This document shows, piece after piece, positions 8,391 through 16,396 of a stretch of 51,971 nt of DNA (its first letter is position 1; each line of letters starts with the position of its first letter). The notes beneath the pieces are model-generated. The model was not told the origin of the DNA and ran no database searches. It saw only the letters and a program-made list of their open reading frames with translations. Position numbers and translations under genes: made by a program. The stretch comes from a virus: positions 1 through 51,971 of the IMG/VR virus record IMGVR_UViG_3300021961_010648; one strand, written 5' to 3'.

Positions 8391-10250
8391 TTATACTGGT
8401 ATTCCGTGTGTACCTGCTAACTGTAATAATACACCGCTGCCATTTTGGGCAGTTTTGTGATTCAAGAAAGTTACTGTGCTTCTTCTTGGTCCTTCTCTAT
8501 TAAAAGACAAATGAATCCATGGTAATTTAGAACCAGTGGTTTTATATTCTAAAAGCATTTGATCATAATTAATATTAGCTCTCACCCATTTTGCAATCTC
8601 AAAATATTCTACATTAGAAACACCTGGAAATTGTATGTCTGCTGCTTGACCACGTAAATGCTGCGACGTTAAAGATCCGCCTTCAGGAACATCCGTTCTA
8701 AAACCAGAAGTTATTATCATATTAGGATATTTTTCTTTTATTGGATCTAAAACTTGTTCTGCTAATGCCTTTAAATTACAAGCAATTTCCCTTTTTGACA
8801 AATTGCCTTGTGCTTTTAATCTTCTTCCAGGCTCTGCACAAACAGCTTTATATGTTAAATCTTCTATTTTGTAATACTTAGAAATTTGATAATTTTCTGG
8901 TATCTCAGGTAAATTATTTATTTCACCGCATCCTGGAATTTGTAAAGGCAATTCAGGTGCAGGTGTAGCATCGGTTTCTGATGCTGTACCTGTTGCATTT
9001 AATTCGTCTGCATCAATAATACCATCTGATATAGCCTGATTTAATTCTCTGGTTATAATTTCCGCATTAGCTTCAAAATCTTCACCTAAAATATCTAATT
9101 TGAAGGTTAATTGTTCTTCTCTGGTTGGAACAATCAATTTAGAAAAACGAGGTGATTTTGTAGATTTAGAAGACACAGAATCATTCATTAAAAAAATTGC
9201 ACCAGGAATAGAAGGTGCAAAAGATTTGACTACATACTTTAATCCAACTGTTTTAGTAATCAAACTTTTAATATCAGTTTTTAATCCAAATAAAAATTGA
9301 TTTGCTCTAGAAAACAATTTCATGTCATCAGAAGAAAATATTTCCATTTCTTTTTTAGAATGAAGCTCCATATTATCACCTGAGGTAATACTTACTTTAC
9401 CTGCAACTTTCATTTCATAATCACCGTGAATATGATGAGTTAAATCACCATCAACTTCTAGGTTACAATCATTTTTTACATATATGTTAGAGTCACCTTC
9501 AATTGTAACATTGGCATTTCCTTTAATAAGAACATTGTTGTGTCTTAATGAAATTTCATAACTATCACCAACTACCTTTTCTATTTTTGTTCCATTAACA
9601 TCAATATCAATAAATGTTCCTGACTTATGATATAGTGTAATTCTTTCATTATTAGGTGTATCGTCTATTTCAATAACATGACCAGATTCAGATTGATACA
9701 CATGATTAAAGGGATATGCTGCATTATAAGATGTTAATGGTTGATCCCAGTTGTCACCTAAACCAGTAGATATTCTTTTTTCTCTTGAATCATCTTTTGA
9801 TTTTACAATCGTTGAGGATATTTCTTGGTTTCTTGCTAATTTATTTGTGTCTGGTTGATCAATATAATCTTGCAAGGGATAGATTTTATTTGGATCTTGA
9901 AATCCATAATTACTATTACCTCTTAATTTATTATAATAGGTTTGACCTGGAATTCCTCCCATGGTACCTAACATAACAGGCTCTTGACAATCTTCACCGT
10001 CACGAAAAAATCCTAAAACCCAAGTGCCTTCAACAGGACCTAAAGGTGTATGACCTATACCTGACATTGCAGCAGAAGTTATAGGTTGAACAGGATGTGC
10101 CCATGGTAAATCTTCCGTAGGCAAAGTAGATTTGTTAGGTGTGTGATACCCAACAATTCTAACTTTACATCTACCTAAAAATTGGGGGTCTAAGCGGTCC
10201 TCTACAACACCAACCCACCAATGAAAATTATCTCCGTATAAATTTTCCAT
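8391..10250 (-). CDS. 5: Baseplate central spike gp5 with C-terminal M15 peptidase
   Basis: A 619-residue puncturing-hub protein. Residues 1 to about 110 form the OB-fold of the gp5/VgrG family (HWWVGVVEDR, DPQFLGRCKVRIVG, LPWAHPVQP, GTWVLGFFRDG). Residues about 190-310 carry short VxGxxxxxV-like repeats (VTIEGDSNIYVKND, HIHGDYEMKVAGK, SKKEMEIFSSDDMKLF) typical of the gp5 beta-helix needle. Residues about 480-600 are a Peptidase_M15_3-type domain: SGFRTDVPEGG, SQHLRGQAADI with the His-x6-Asp zinc ligands, and PWIHLSF with the last His. T4 gp5 instead has a lysozyme domain between OB-fold and needle, so here the wall-cutting activity is of a different family and at the C-terminus. The gene ends 21 bases before gp25 and starts 2 bases after the gp27 stop. 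Confidence 0.9.
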   Translation of the reverse strand: MENLYGDNFHWWVGVVEDRLDPQFLGRCKVRIVGYHTPNKSTLPTEDLPWAHPVQPITSAAMSGIGHTPLGPVEGTWVLGFFRDGEDCQEPVMLGTMGGIPGQTYYNKLRGNSNYGFQDPNKIYPLQDYIDQPDTNKLARNQEISSTIVKSKDDSREKRISTGLGDNWDQPLTSYNAAYPFNHVYQSESGHVIEIDDTPNNERITLYHKSGTFIDIDVNGTKIEKVVGDSYEISLRHNNVLIKGNANVTIEGDSNIYVKNDCNLEVDGDLTHHIHGDYEMKVAGKVSITSGDNMELHSKKEMEIFSSDDMKLFSRANQFLFGLKTDIKSLITKTVGLKYVVKSFAPSIPGAIFLMNDSVSSKSTKSPRFSKLIVPTREEQLTFKLDILGEDFEANAEIITRELNQAISDGIIDADELNATGTASETDATPAPELPLQIPGCGEINNLPEIPENYQISKYYKIEDLTYKAVCAEPGRRLKAQGNLSKREIACNLKALAEQVLDPIKEKYPNMIITSGFRTDVPEGGSLTSQHLRGQAADIQFPGVSNVEYFEIAKWVRANINYDQMLLEYKTTGSKLPWIHLSFNREGPRRSTVTFLNHKTAQNGSGVLLQLAGTHGIPV

Positions 10251-10252
10251 AA

Positions 10253-11497
10253 TTATTTAATTGGTTCTGAGAAAGATTCTTTTACACACTCTAAATCCAT
10301 TGTGTGTTTACTCATAGCGAACTCGTGCCTGATATTAGTTATTAAATATTTTCCCGACAAATAAGGATCAAAACTAGCTTCCATGTCATAATTATCTGAA
10401 TGTGCAATACTCTTAGGTATTGATATGTTAATCATACTACCTACTTCAATATCAGTTTTACCTGAAACTTTAATTGATATCTTTAAATTATTCATCTCAT
10501 ACATAATGTGGTTTCTTTGCATTGCCCATACTTCATATTTAGGATCTTGATTATTTTCAAACAAACCATATTGTTTTGTTCTAACGTGTATATGAGATTC
10601 AGGATTTCTTATAATATCAATTGGGTATGTGGGAAATGTATCTGTGTGTTCTTTTCTTCTGTGATATTCTAAACCATCAAAGGAAAATTCTTTATATTGT
10701 TTTAATGCTATATCATGAGTAACTAATTTACTAGCATAAAATCCATAATCCTGTGCTTGTAATACATCAAAGTAATTAATCAAATTAAGTTGTTGTATGA
10801 AGGCATATCTTTTTTCTATACTATCATCATTACTGCGTCCTGCAGCAGAATAAACATAATTTTGATAAATGTCATTTTTTCCTAAGGTTATTAGTTTATC
10901 CAAACTAGTTAAATAAAATTTTTTGTTTCCTTCAAAAAACAAAATACCTGGTGTGGTTTTGTAACTTCTATTTGTTACCCAATTAATACATTTTAAAGGA
11001 CTCCAAAATGCAGGTAAAAAAGATAAAGATGTATTATGAGATTCTGATACTATTAATTCTTTCTCTATGAAAAGATTTTCATTAAAAATATCTCTAATTA
11101 TCCTATCTGTTCTGCCGCTATATTTTTTATTTAGCCTAACAGAATTATCTAAAAACCCCTCTAAAGAGATAAAATGAACAACGTATATTTGTTCTTTTTC
11201 TCCTAAAAATCTTTCATCAATAGATGTGATTTGAAAAGTTCCTTCAATTGTTTGTCTGAAACCCGGCGTTCGATATTTTATTCTGATTTTTTCTGTTCCA
11301 TTAATACCAAACTGAGTTATCATACTAGCAGCATCAATAAACACAGAATAACCGGTTAAAACATTACTAAAAATATCTTCCTGTATTACAACATTAGCTG
11401 CAAAAGTGCGAATATCATAAACAATGTTTCCTTTTAAAAGAGATATTTCCTCAATTAAAACATCGCCTGCCGCTTTTATGTTTTCTAAATTTTCCAT
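10253..11497 (-). CDS. 27: Baseplate hub subunit gp27
   Basis: A 414-residue protein (T4 gp27 has 391). In T4, gp27 trimers join the sixfold tail tube to the threefold gp5 spike. The identification rests on overall size, on its place directly ahead of gp5, and on family-like segments: IVYDIRTFAANVVIQEDIFS near the N-terminus, the GxxxxRIKYRTPGF segment, YVVHFISLEGFLD, KKYSGRTDRIIRDIF and a C-terminal SGKYLITNIRHEF motif characteristic of hub proteins of this fold. Its ATG overlaps the gp53 stop as TAATG. It belongs to the gp48-53-27-5 late unit on the minus strand. Confidence 0.87.
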   Translation of the reverse strand: MENLENIKAAGDVLIEEISLLKGNIVYDIRTFAANVVIQEDIFSNVLTGYSVFIDAASMITQFGINGTEKIRIKYRTPGFRQTIEGTFQITSIDERFLGEKEQIYVVHFISLEGFLDNSVRLNKKYSGRTDRIIRDIFNENLFIEKELIVSESHNTSLSFLPAFWSPLKCINWVTNRSYKTTPGILFFEGNKKFYLTSLDKLITLGKNDIYQNYVYSAAGRSNDDSIEKRYAFIQQLNLINYFDVLQAQDYGFYASKLVTHDIALKQYKEFSFDGLEYHRRKEHTDTFPTYPIDIIRNPESHIHVRTKQYGLFENNQDPKYEVWAMQRNHIMYEMNNLKISIKVSGKTDIEVGSMINISIPKSIAHSDNYDMEASFDPYLSGKYLITNIRHEFAMSKHTMDLECVKESFSEPIK

Positions 11498-12186
11498 TAT
11501 TTAATCAAGTTTTTAAATTGACCAACAAATAATCCAATTAATGCTGAAGGTAAAACTCTAATATGCCTTTTATCGTCATTTTTACTAATTTCATATTCAA
11601 AATTACTTACAGCAGTTGCTCCTGAATAATCACTATCTACAATATACCCGTCTGAACTTACATAATGATGTGTTTGATTATTAGGATCAGTTATACTTGA
11701 AATAGATATACCTGAAATATTTTTAGTAACATTATCTAATGTAACTGAACTTGTTAATGATGCTCTTTTATATTGTGATCTTAGTTTTAATGTAGTTCCT
11801 GATATGCTAGAAACTAGAAAATATCCACCGTTGCTGCTGTTTATCTCGTCGTTTACAGCAAACTGGCTACCATCAGTAACAGTCATTTCAAAATCATAAT
11901 TTAAATATATTAAATCTGGTATAAATTCATTTCCAATAGGCCATTCTGATCGAGGATCAGTAATATCATTCACCATCAATATAACCCAAAAATAATCCAC
12001 TGAATTATAAAGTTTTTGACTTACTATTTCAGGTGTTTCACCATCTTTAATTAAATACTTATCCAAAGCAACAGAAGTGTCTCTAAATTTATTAGAAACA
12101 GAAACTCTGCGTAAAAAATCTTTAATAATAATATTTTTATTATTACTAGTTGTAATTATCTTTGGAAAATTTTTAAAATAAGACAT
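11497..12186 (-). CDS. 53: Baseplate wedge subunit gp53
   Basis: A 229-residue protein (T4 gp53 has 196) of the baseplate inner ring. It begins MSYFKNFPKI and contains the signature DKYLIKDGETPEIVSQKLY followed by YFWVILMVNDITDP and EWPI, the LysM-like part of gp53 that links neighbouring wedges. The C-terminal half (from about residue 100) has beta-rich sequence and ends with LPSALIGLFVGQFKNLI. The gene is joined at both ends by stop/start overlaps to gp48 upstream and gp27 downstream, as part of one late unit. Confidence 0.9.
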   Translation of the reverse strand: MSYFKNFPKIITTSNNKNIIIKDFLRRVSVSNKFRDTSVALDKYLIKDGETPEIVSQKLYNSVDYFWVILMVNDITDPRSEWPIGNEFIPDLIYLNYDFEMTVTDGSQFAVNDEINSSNGGYFLVSSISGTTLKLRSQYKRASLTSSVTLDNVTKNISGISISSITDPNNQTHHYVSSDGYIVDSDYSGATAVSNFEYEISKNDDKRHIRVLPSALIGLFVGQFKNLIK

Positions 12187-13403
12187 TAGTAACCTGCCTC
12201 TATTCTTTCTCTTGATAGAACTTCTAATTCTGTAAACGATAGTTTCATATTAATTTCTGCGGGCATACCGTCAGTACCTTTAAATGTAACGAAATCTTTA
12301 CCACCATATGATACAGACATATCTGTAAGATATGAATTTCCTATTCTAAATAAATTGTAATTTGGATTATCTTTATGATAAAATTCAATACCAAATTCTG
12401 CAGGATAACCCATAAGTGCTTGTTCTGTACCTAATTTGGGGTGCATATATTTTTTAAATGCTTTAATAATTGCAACAACCTGCATATACTCAGATCCGCT
12501 TTTAGGTAAGAAAACATAATTGAAATTGAATTTTCTGAATCCCATGTTTTGAAATGCTTGTACTTGAAATGGATTAGCTGCAATTCCAGTCGATGTACTG
12601 TACAAAGCTCCTGCGTCACCTAATGCACCTAATACTCCTTCATTTGCATTTTTTAATGCTAATGAACCAGCTGCTCCACCTAGGTTCGCAAAGGAGCTCT
12701 TCAGAGCTTCTATTCTTTCACCCGTACTTAACTCATCACCAGCGGCGTTCTCGCCCTTGATGGCCTGCTGAAACCCACCTAAAATGTTTCCAAGAGAACC
12801 TAAAGCTCCTACATCCTTGGTATCAAAATCTGCTTTATATGATACTGAAGGTACATCATTTATATAAAGAGCTATAGCAGTTGTTAAAGTTCTACGTTCA
12901 CGTGCGGTGGCCTGTGCTGTTAAAGTAACTGCAGCTGCTGTACCTATACCACCTGCTAAATAAGGCTGGATTGTCTTCTGAGCCGATTCGCCCAACGATT
13001 GAAGACCAGTTACAGCTTCAACACTACTTGATACTCCCTCAGCTATTTCTCCGCCGGCGCGCGCCCCGCCTTCCCCTCCTATTAAGGTTCCCAGAATGGT
13101 GGCGCCACCTCTTAATCTATCAGGTCTATTACTATTACTAATTTCTATATTAATTGCTTCAGTTAATCTATTATTTACTACTTCACCTTCTCCTATATCA
13201 GATTCACGAATCGTAATATAAAACATTGCATAATGTGGATATTCAAGATTGTTAGGTGATGCAATGTTTTCAGGATATCTAAAAACCTCTAGATCGTTAA
13301 AAGTAGAAGAAATAGGATAATCTGCTCTATTTTTTTTATCTTCCTCACCATATGCTAATAATTCACGATTAAGTTCCGTGGTGTCGCCGTAATCCTGAGG
13401 CAT
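12186..13403 (-). CDS. 48: Baseplate tail tube cap gp48
   Basis: A 405-residue protein (T4 gp48 has 364), part of the tube-initiation complex on top of the hub. The N-terminus has FRYPENIASPNNLEYPHYAMF and ITIRESDIGEG (quoted in part), typical of gp48 and gp54-type proteins. The C-terminal half has the tube-like segment QNMGFRKFNFNYVFLPKS, YMQVVAIIKAFKKYMHP and DMSVSYGG. The middle (about 95-260) is Gly/Ala-rich. At 12,700-13,090 the DNA is locally more GC-rich than its surroundings (for example GGCGCGCGCC near 13,056), which may reflect the Ala/Gly codons or a recombined insert. The start has an AGGAG site, and a TATAAATA late promoter lies 34-41 bases upstream. Confidence 0.88.
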   Translation of the reverse strand: MPQDYGDTTELNRELLAYGEEDKKNRADYPISSTFNDLEVFRYPENIASPNNLEYPHYAMFYITIRESDIGEGEVVNNRLTEAINIEISNSNRPDRLRGGATILGTLIGGEGGARAGGEIAEGVSSSVEAVTGLQSLGESAQKTIQPYLAGGIGTAAAVTLTAQATARERRTLTTAIALYINDVPSVSYKADFDTKDVGALGSLGNILGGFQQAIKGENAAGDELSTGERIEALKSSFANLGGAAGSLALKNANEGVLGALGDAGALYSTSTGIAANPFQVQAFQNMGFRKFNFNYVFLPKSGSEYMQVVAIIKAFKKYMHPKLGTEQALMGYPAEFGIEFYHKDNPNYNLFRIGNSYLTDMSVSYGGKDFVTFKGTDGMPAEINMKLSFTELEVLSRERIEAGY

Positions 13404-13408
13404 AAATA
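13401..13408 (+). promoter_or_regulatory. Possible variant late promoter (CATAAATA) for gp4
   Basis: CATAAATA on the plus strand, 36 bases before the gp4 ATG. It differs from the T4 late consensus TATAAATA only at the first base. It also coincides with the gp48 start codon on the other strand, so it could be fortuitous. Confidence 0.35.
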
Positions 13409-13436
13409 CTCCTGTATTAAAGGCATTAATTGAGAA

Positions 13437-13444
13437 TATTTATA
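13437..13444 (-). promoter_or_regulatory. T4-type late promoter (TATAAATA) for gp48-53-27-5
   Basis: A perfect TATAAATA on the minus strand, ending 33 bases before the gp48 ATG; an AGGAG ribosome-binding site follows just ahead of the ATG. It overlaps the first base of divergently transcribed gp4. It is the only late-type element found upstream of this minus-strand block. Confidence 0.7.
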
Positions 13445-13905
13445 TGACTTATGCAAAGGATACTTACAAAGGATACTTTGTTCCAATAAATCCACAAAAA
13501 TATGTGGGTGATCCAGATAATATTATATATCGTAGCAGCTATGAACTAAAATTCATGAAGTGGTGTGATAATAATAAATCTGTTATAAAATGGGCTAGTG
13601 AAGAATTGGCTGTCCCATATATTAGTCCTATAGATAAAAAATATCACAGATATTTCATAGACTTCTTGATAGAAGTTCAGGACCGAGAAGGAAAAATTAA
13701 AAAATATATGGTAGAAGTAAAGCCTTACAAATATACTCAACCACCTGTCCCACAAGCAAGAAAAACAAAAAGATTTATCTCCGAAGTAAAACAATGGGGA
13801 GTTAATCAAGCCAAGTGGGAAGCAGCATCAACATATGCTTCTAAACAGGGATGGCAATTCATTATCATTACCGAGAAAGAATTAGGATTAGGAAAAACAC
13901 TATAA
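13444..13905 (+). CDS. 4: Head completion protein gp4 (endonuclease-like)
   Basis: A 153-residue protein matching T4 gp4 (gp50/65), which completes DNA-filled heads before tail joining and has a nuclease-like fold. Visible hallmarks are the start YKGYFVPINPQKYVGDP, IYRSSYELKFMKWCD, a central DFLIEV with MVEVKPYK (an acidic-x-Lys nuclease-type core), the PPVPQARKTKRF basic stretch and a closing GWQFIIITEKEL. It is the first gene of the plus-strand virion block and is divergent from gp48. No strong ribosome-binding site is visible before the ATG. A late-type TATAAATA lies at its 3' end and serves the next genes. Confidence 0.9.
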   Translation: MTYAKDTYKGYFVPINPQKYVGDPDNIIYRSSYELKFMKWCDNNKSVIKWASEELAVPYISPIDKKYHRYFIDFLIEVQDREGKIKKYMVEVKPYKYTQPPVPQARKTKRFISEVKQWGVNQAKWEAASTYASKQGWQFIIITEKELGLGKTL

Positions 13906-13908
13906 ATA
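13901..13908 (+). promoter_or_regulatory. T4-type late promoter (TATAAATA) for 13,986-17,572
   Basis: A perfect TATAAATA that overlaps the stop of gp4 and lies inside the palindrome ACTATAAATAGT. It is 78 bases upstream of the next plus-strand gene and heads the gp2-like/gp54/gp26/tape-measure block. Confidence 0.7.
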
Positions 13909-13939
13909 GTAGAGTATTTTATTAATCCCCGACATAGTG

Positions 13940-13968
13940 AATTTATCATCGTGTCAATATCTTGTCAA
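13940..13968 (-). promoter_or_regulatory. Sigma70-type promoter on the minus strand, antisense to gp4
   Basis: Minus-strand TTGACA, a 17-base spacer and TAAATT. The geometry is the same as the other host-type promoters in this genome. It points left, antisense to gp4 and toward gp48, and lies in the 80-base gap before the plus-strand tail genes. It may be a regulatory antisense promoter or an early promoter feeding the left block; chance occurrence cannot be excluded. Confidence 0.4.
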
Positions 13969-13985
13969 GTATCAATTGAACCAAA

Positions 13986-14558
13986 ATGCCATCAATCAAA
14001 CCTTTAGATCAGCTCAGAAAGTTAGAAACACCTGATAAATCATTCAGGTGGTATTTGAACACGATCAGAAAAGTTGGTTTAGCTAGTTATTCGGCTAATA
14101 GGGCAATGAAAACTGATATTGGCGAATTTACTGCGGATGTTGAAATAGGAAATATGTATCTGTTTTTATATGACCCTAAAAATAAAGAAACATTGCCATA
14201 TTATGATGCTGCTCCTTTAGTTGTTGCATTCCGAACAACCCTAGATGGGTTCTATGGACTGAACCTACATTACTTACCACCAATGATGCGAATGAGATTG
14301 TTTGGTAATATGATAGATGCATCAGTTGATAAGCTAGATGAGGGTTCTAAAATTATGTTGAAATGGAGTGTCTTGAAAAACATATCTAGATTTCCAGGAA
14401 GTAATGTGTGTGTTAAAAAATACTTGTACTCACAGGTATCTTCTAGATTATTAAAAATTAATCCAAAAGATTGGAGAATAGCTTGTATGTTGCCTATACA
14501 AGTATTCGAAAAACGATCCGATAACTTTGTATATCAAGATTCTAGGAGTAAAATGTAA
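13986..14558 (+). CDS. Conserved T4-like virion-region protein, possibly DNA end protector gp2
   Basis: A 190-residue protein. It contains a KLYF-like segment (IGNMYLFLYDPKNKETLPYYDAAPLV, quoted in part), GLNLHYLPPMMRMRL, CVKKYLYSQVSSRLLKI and WRIACMLPIQVFEKR. The pattern 'yfF.YdPK..d.LPYYD..PLv.pf' followed by 'GLN.HYL....R' is recurrent in proteins beside gp4 in marine T4-like phages. Some annotations call these proteins DNA end protector gp2, but this one is much shorter than T4 gp2 (274 residues), so the name is tentative. It is followed without a gap by gp54 (TAATG overlap) and preceded by a late promoter. No catalytic motif is evident. Confidence 0.7.
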   Translation: MPSIKPLDQLRKLETPDKSFRWYLNTIRKVGLASYSANRAMKTDIGEFTADVEIGNMYLFLYDPKNKETLPYYDAAPLVVAFRTTLDGFYGLNLHYLPPMMRMRLFGNMIDASVDKLDEGSKIMLKWSVLKNISRFPGSNVCVKKYLYSQVSSRLLKINPKDWRIACMLPIQVFEKRSDNFVYQDSRSKM

Positions 14559-15502
14559 TGACAGATTTAGGTCTAACGTATGGTACACATCAAACCATAC
14601 CTACATTAGAAAACTTTGTAAGTTTAGTTAAAGAAAAAAATCTTTCTAGATCTGAGAGATTTTTTGCTTCTTTTGGATATGTAACAACCCAGCAAAAAGT
14701 AATGAAAGATTTACAACTGTTATGTGAGGACATTAACCTTCCAGGTAAGACTATTAAAAATAAAACCTTGAGAATAAATGGCTTAGATGAAAGAAGAGCA
14801 CAAACAGCAGAATATGGTGGAGATAACCTAACCTTAAATTTCTTAGTGGATACAGATTGGACACCTAGAAAATATTTTGAAGAATGGATGGGTTCATGTG
14901 TAGGACCAGTAACCGAAGGTAAAGAAGTTGGTTTTTATTCTTCTTATGCAAAAAATATTTCTTTGTTTGCGCTGATGCCTGCAGGATTGCCTGGAGAAAA
15001 ACTATTAAATTTAAGCCCAACCGTAGGTGATAATTTAAATTTAGGTGCCGGTTTAACACAAGATGCACGTGCGGGAGCAGCCATAAATAAATTTTTAAAC
15101 CGTGGGTCACAAAAAATAGTTGATAAAGCGGTTACAGCAACCAAAGCAGCAACCGTAGGGAGATTAGATTTAGCATCCAATCCCATATTTGAGGCATTCA
15201 GAGAAACAGAAAATATAATGTATGAGATACATTTAATTGAGTGTTGGCCAACATCTATAAACGTAATGAATATGAATTGGGCCAATCCAGGATTTTTAAG
15301 AATGAGTGTTAATTTTACATTTAAATACTGGGTTTCTCATGCTTGGAATAATGATGATTATTTAGATAGAGTGGCTGATAGCACACAAACTAGTATTAAT
15401 GATGCTATGGCAAATTTTGGTCAAAAAATAAGCAGAAAATTACCTAACTTAGATAACCTAGGATCAGATTTACAGAATAAATTTCGCAATTTTACACGAT
15501 AA
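14558..15502 (+). CDS. 54: Baseplate tail tube initiator gp54
   Basis: A 314-residue protein, nearly the length of T4 gp54 (320), which caps the hub and starts tail tube polymerisation. Family features: an N-terminal FASFGYVTTQQKVMKDLQLLC segment, the tube-fold strand LPGKTIKNKTLRINGLDERR, AEYGGDNLTLNFLVD (the signature strand of tube-like proteins), EEWMGSCVGP, and later EIHLIECWPTSINVMNMNW followed by MSVNFTFKYW. The middle insertion (about 155-215) is Ala/Gly rich. The start overlaps the preceding stop; the next gene begins 10 bases later with an AAGGAG site. Confidence 0.88.
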   Translation: MTDLGLTYGTHQTIPTLENFVSLVKEKNLSRSERFFASFGYVTTQQKVMKDLQLLCEDINLPGKTIKNKTLRINGLDERRAQTAEYGGDNLTLNFLVDTDWTPRKYFEEWMGSCVGPVTEGKEVGFYSSYAKNISLFALMPAGLPGEKLLNLSPTVGDNLNLGAGLTQDARAGAAINKFLNRGSQKIVDKAVTATKAATVGRLDLASNPIFEAFRETENIMYEIHLIECWPTSINVMNMNWANPGFLRMSVNFTFKYWVSHAWNNDDYLDRVADSTQTSINDAMANFGQKISRKLPNLDNLGSDLQNKFRNFTR

Positions 15503-15512
15503 GGAGTGAAAC

Positions 15513-16220
15513 ATGAGTATACCTGTATTGAAAGTACCAACCTATAAAATGACTTTACCTATATCAAAAGAAGAACATGAATTTAGGCCATTTTTAGTTA
15601 AAGAAGAAAAAGTTTTATTAATGGCTAAAGAATCAGAAGATCCCGTAGAAACTTTTGCAGCATTTAATGATATAATAAAAAGCTGTACTTTTGGAAAATT
15701 TGATCCGAAAAAATATTCTTCAGTGGATATGGAATATGCTTTTTTGCAAATTAGAGGAAAATCCATAGGTGAGGATATAGAATTAAATTTAATTTGTCCT
15801 GATAAAGAATGCAAGAAAAAAACCTTTGTTAGATTAAACATAAACGACTTTGAAGTAGAGCATGATGAAACTATTAAAAATATTGTTGAATTAGATGATG
15901 GTATTAGTGTATCTTTGAGATATCCAGGAATTGAAGAAATTGGAAAAATATTAAAAGATCAAAGTGAAGAAACCATAATTAAAGTTATAGCAGAATGTGT
16001 AGATTACATCTATAATCAGGAAGAAAGAGTTGAGATTACAGAAAATGATTATGAGGAAGTTTTACAATTTATTAATAATTTAACCTTGCAAAATTTTTAC
16101 AAATTTACCGTTTTTTATAAAAATATTCCTAAATATAAAAAAGATATTATTTTAGATTGCAATTTTTGTGGTAAACAAAGCAAAGTTACCGTGGATGGTA
16201 TAACAAGTTTTTTCGTATAG
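15513..16220 (+). CDS. 26: Baseplate hub / tail assembly chaperone gp26-like
   Basis: A 235-residue protein resembling the T4 gp26 baseplate hub family (208 residues in T4). It starts SIPVLKVPTYKMTLPISKEE and has FRPFLVKEEKVLLMA, the conserved opening of this family. Cys95-x4-Cys100 and Cys216-x2-Cys219 could form one zinc site. The ribosome-binding site is AAGGAG, 8 bases before the ATG. The gene sits between the tube initiator and the tape measure, where long-tailed phages place their G/GT tail assembly chaperone pair. It ends just after a slippery TTTTTTC (16,208-16,214), which suggests a second, extended product. Confidence 0.82.
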   Translation: MSIPVLKVPTYKMTLPISKEEHEFRPFLVKEEKVLLMAKESEDPVETFAAFNDIIKSCTFGKFDPKKYSSVDMEYAFLQIRGKSIGEDIELNLICPDKECKKKTFVRLNINDFEVEHDETIKNIVELDDGISVSLRYPGIEEIGKILKDQSEETIIKVIAECVDYIYNQEERVEITENDYEEVLQFINNLTLQNFYKFTVFYKNIPKYKKDIILDCNFCGKQSKVTVDGITSFFV

Positions 16221-16384
16221 CTCTTTCTCATGATTCGTTAGAAAATTTTTATAAAACAAATTTTTTATTAATGAAATTACACAATTATTCTCTTACAGAA
16301 CTTGAAAACATGATGCCATGGGAAAGAGAAATTTACATAGCTTTATTGTTGGACTATCTAGAAAAAAAGAAACAACAAAAATAA
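15513..16384 (+). CDS. Predicted -1 frameshift product of gp26 (G/GT-type chaperone, 290 residues)
   Basis: If ribosomes slip -1 on T TTT TTC at 16,208-16,214, residues 1-234 of the gp26-like protein continue as RIALSHDSLENFYKT and so on for 56 more residues, to the TAA at 16,382-16,384. The extension contains LTELENMMPWEREIY, LLLDYLEKKKQQ, a pattern like the T part of lambda-type gpG-T and the C-terminal parts of other frameshifted tail chaperones. The extension frame has only internal ATGs (for example 16,271) without a clear ribosome-binding site, so independent translation seems less likely. It ends 12 bases before the tape measure start. The slippery site and frame are seen directly; expression is inferred. 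Confidence 0.6.
16208..16214 (+). promoter_or_regulatory. Slippery heptamer TTTTTTC, putative -1 programmed frameshift site
   Basis: The zero frame reads AGT TTT TTC GTA TAG; the heptamer T TTT TTC has the canonical X XXY YYZ form and lies two codons before the zero-frame stop. Slipping back one base opens a 56-codon frame. No clear downstream hairpin was identified by eye. Confidence 0.6.
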
Positions 16385-16396
16385 AATAGGTTAAAA

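Noticed and set aside
13546-13809. An 87-codon minus-strand frame inside gp4
   Set aside because: It is antisense to a well-identified gene, without a ribosome-binding site or motif.
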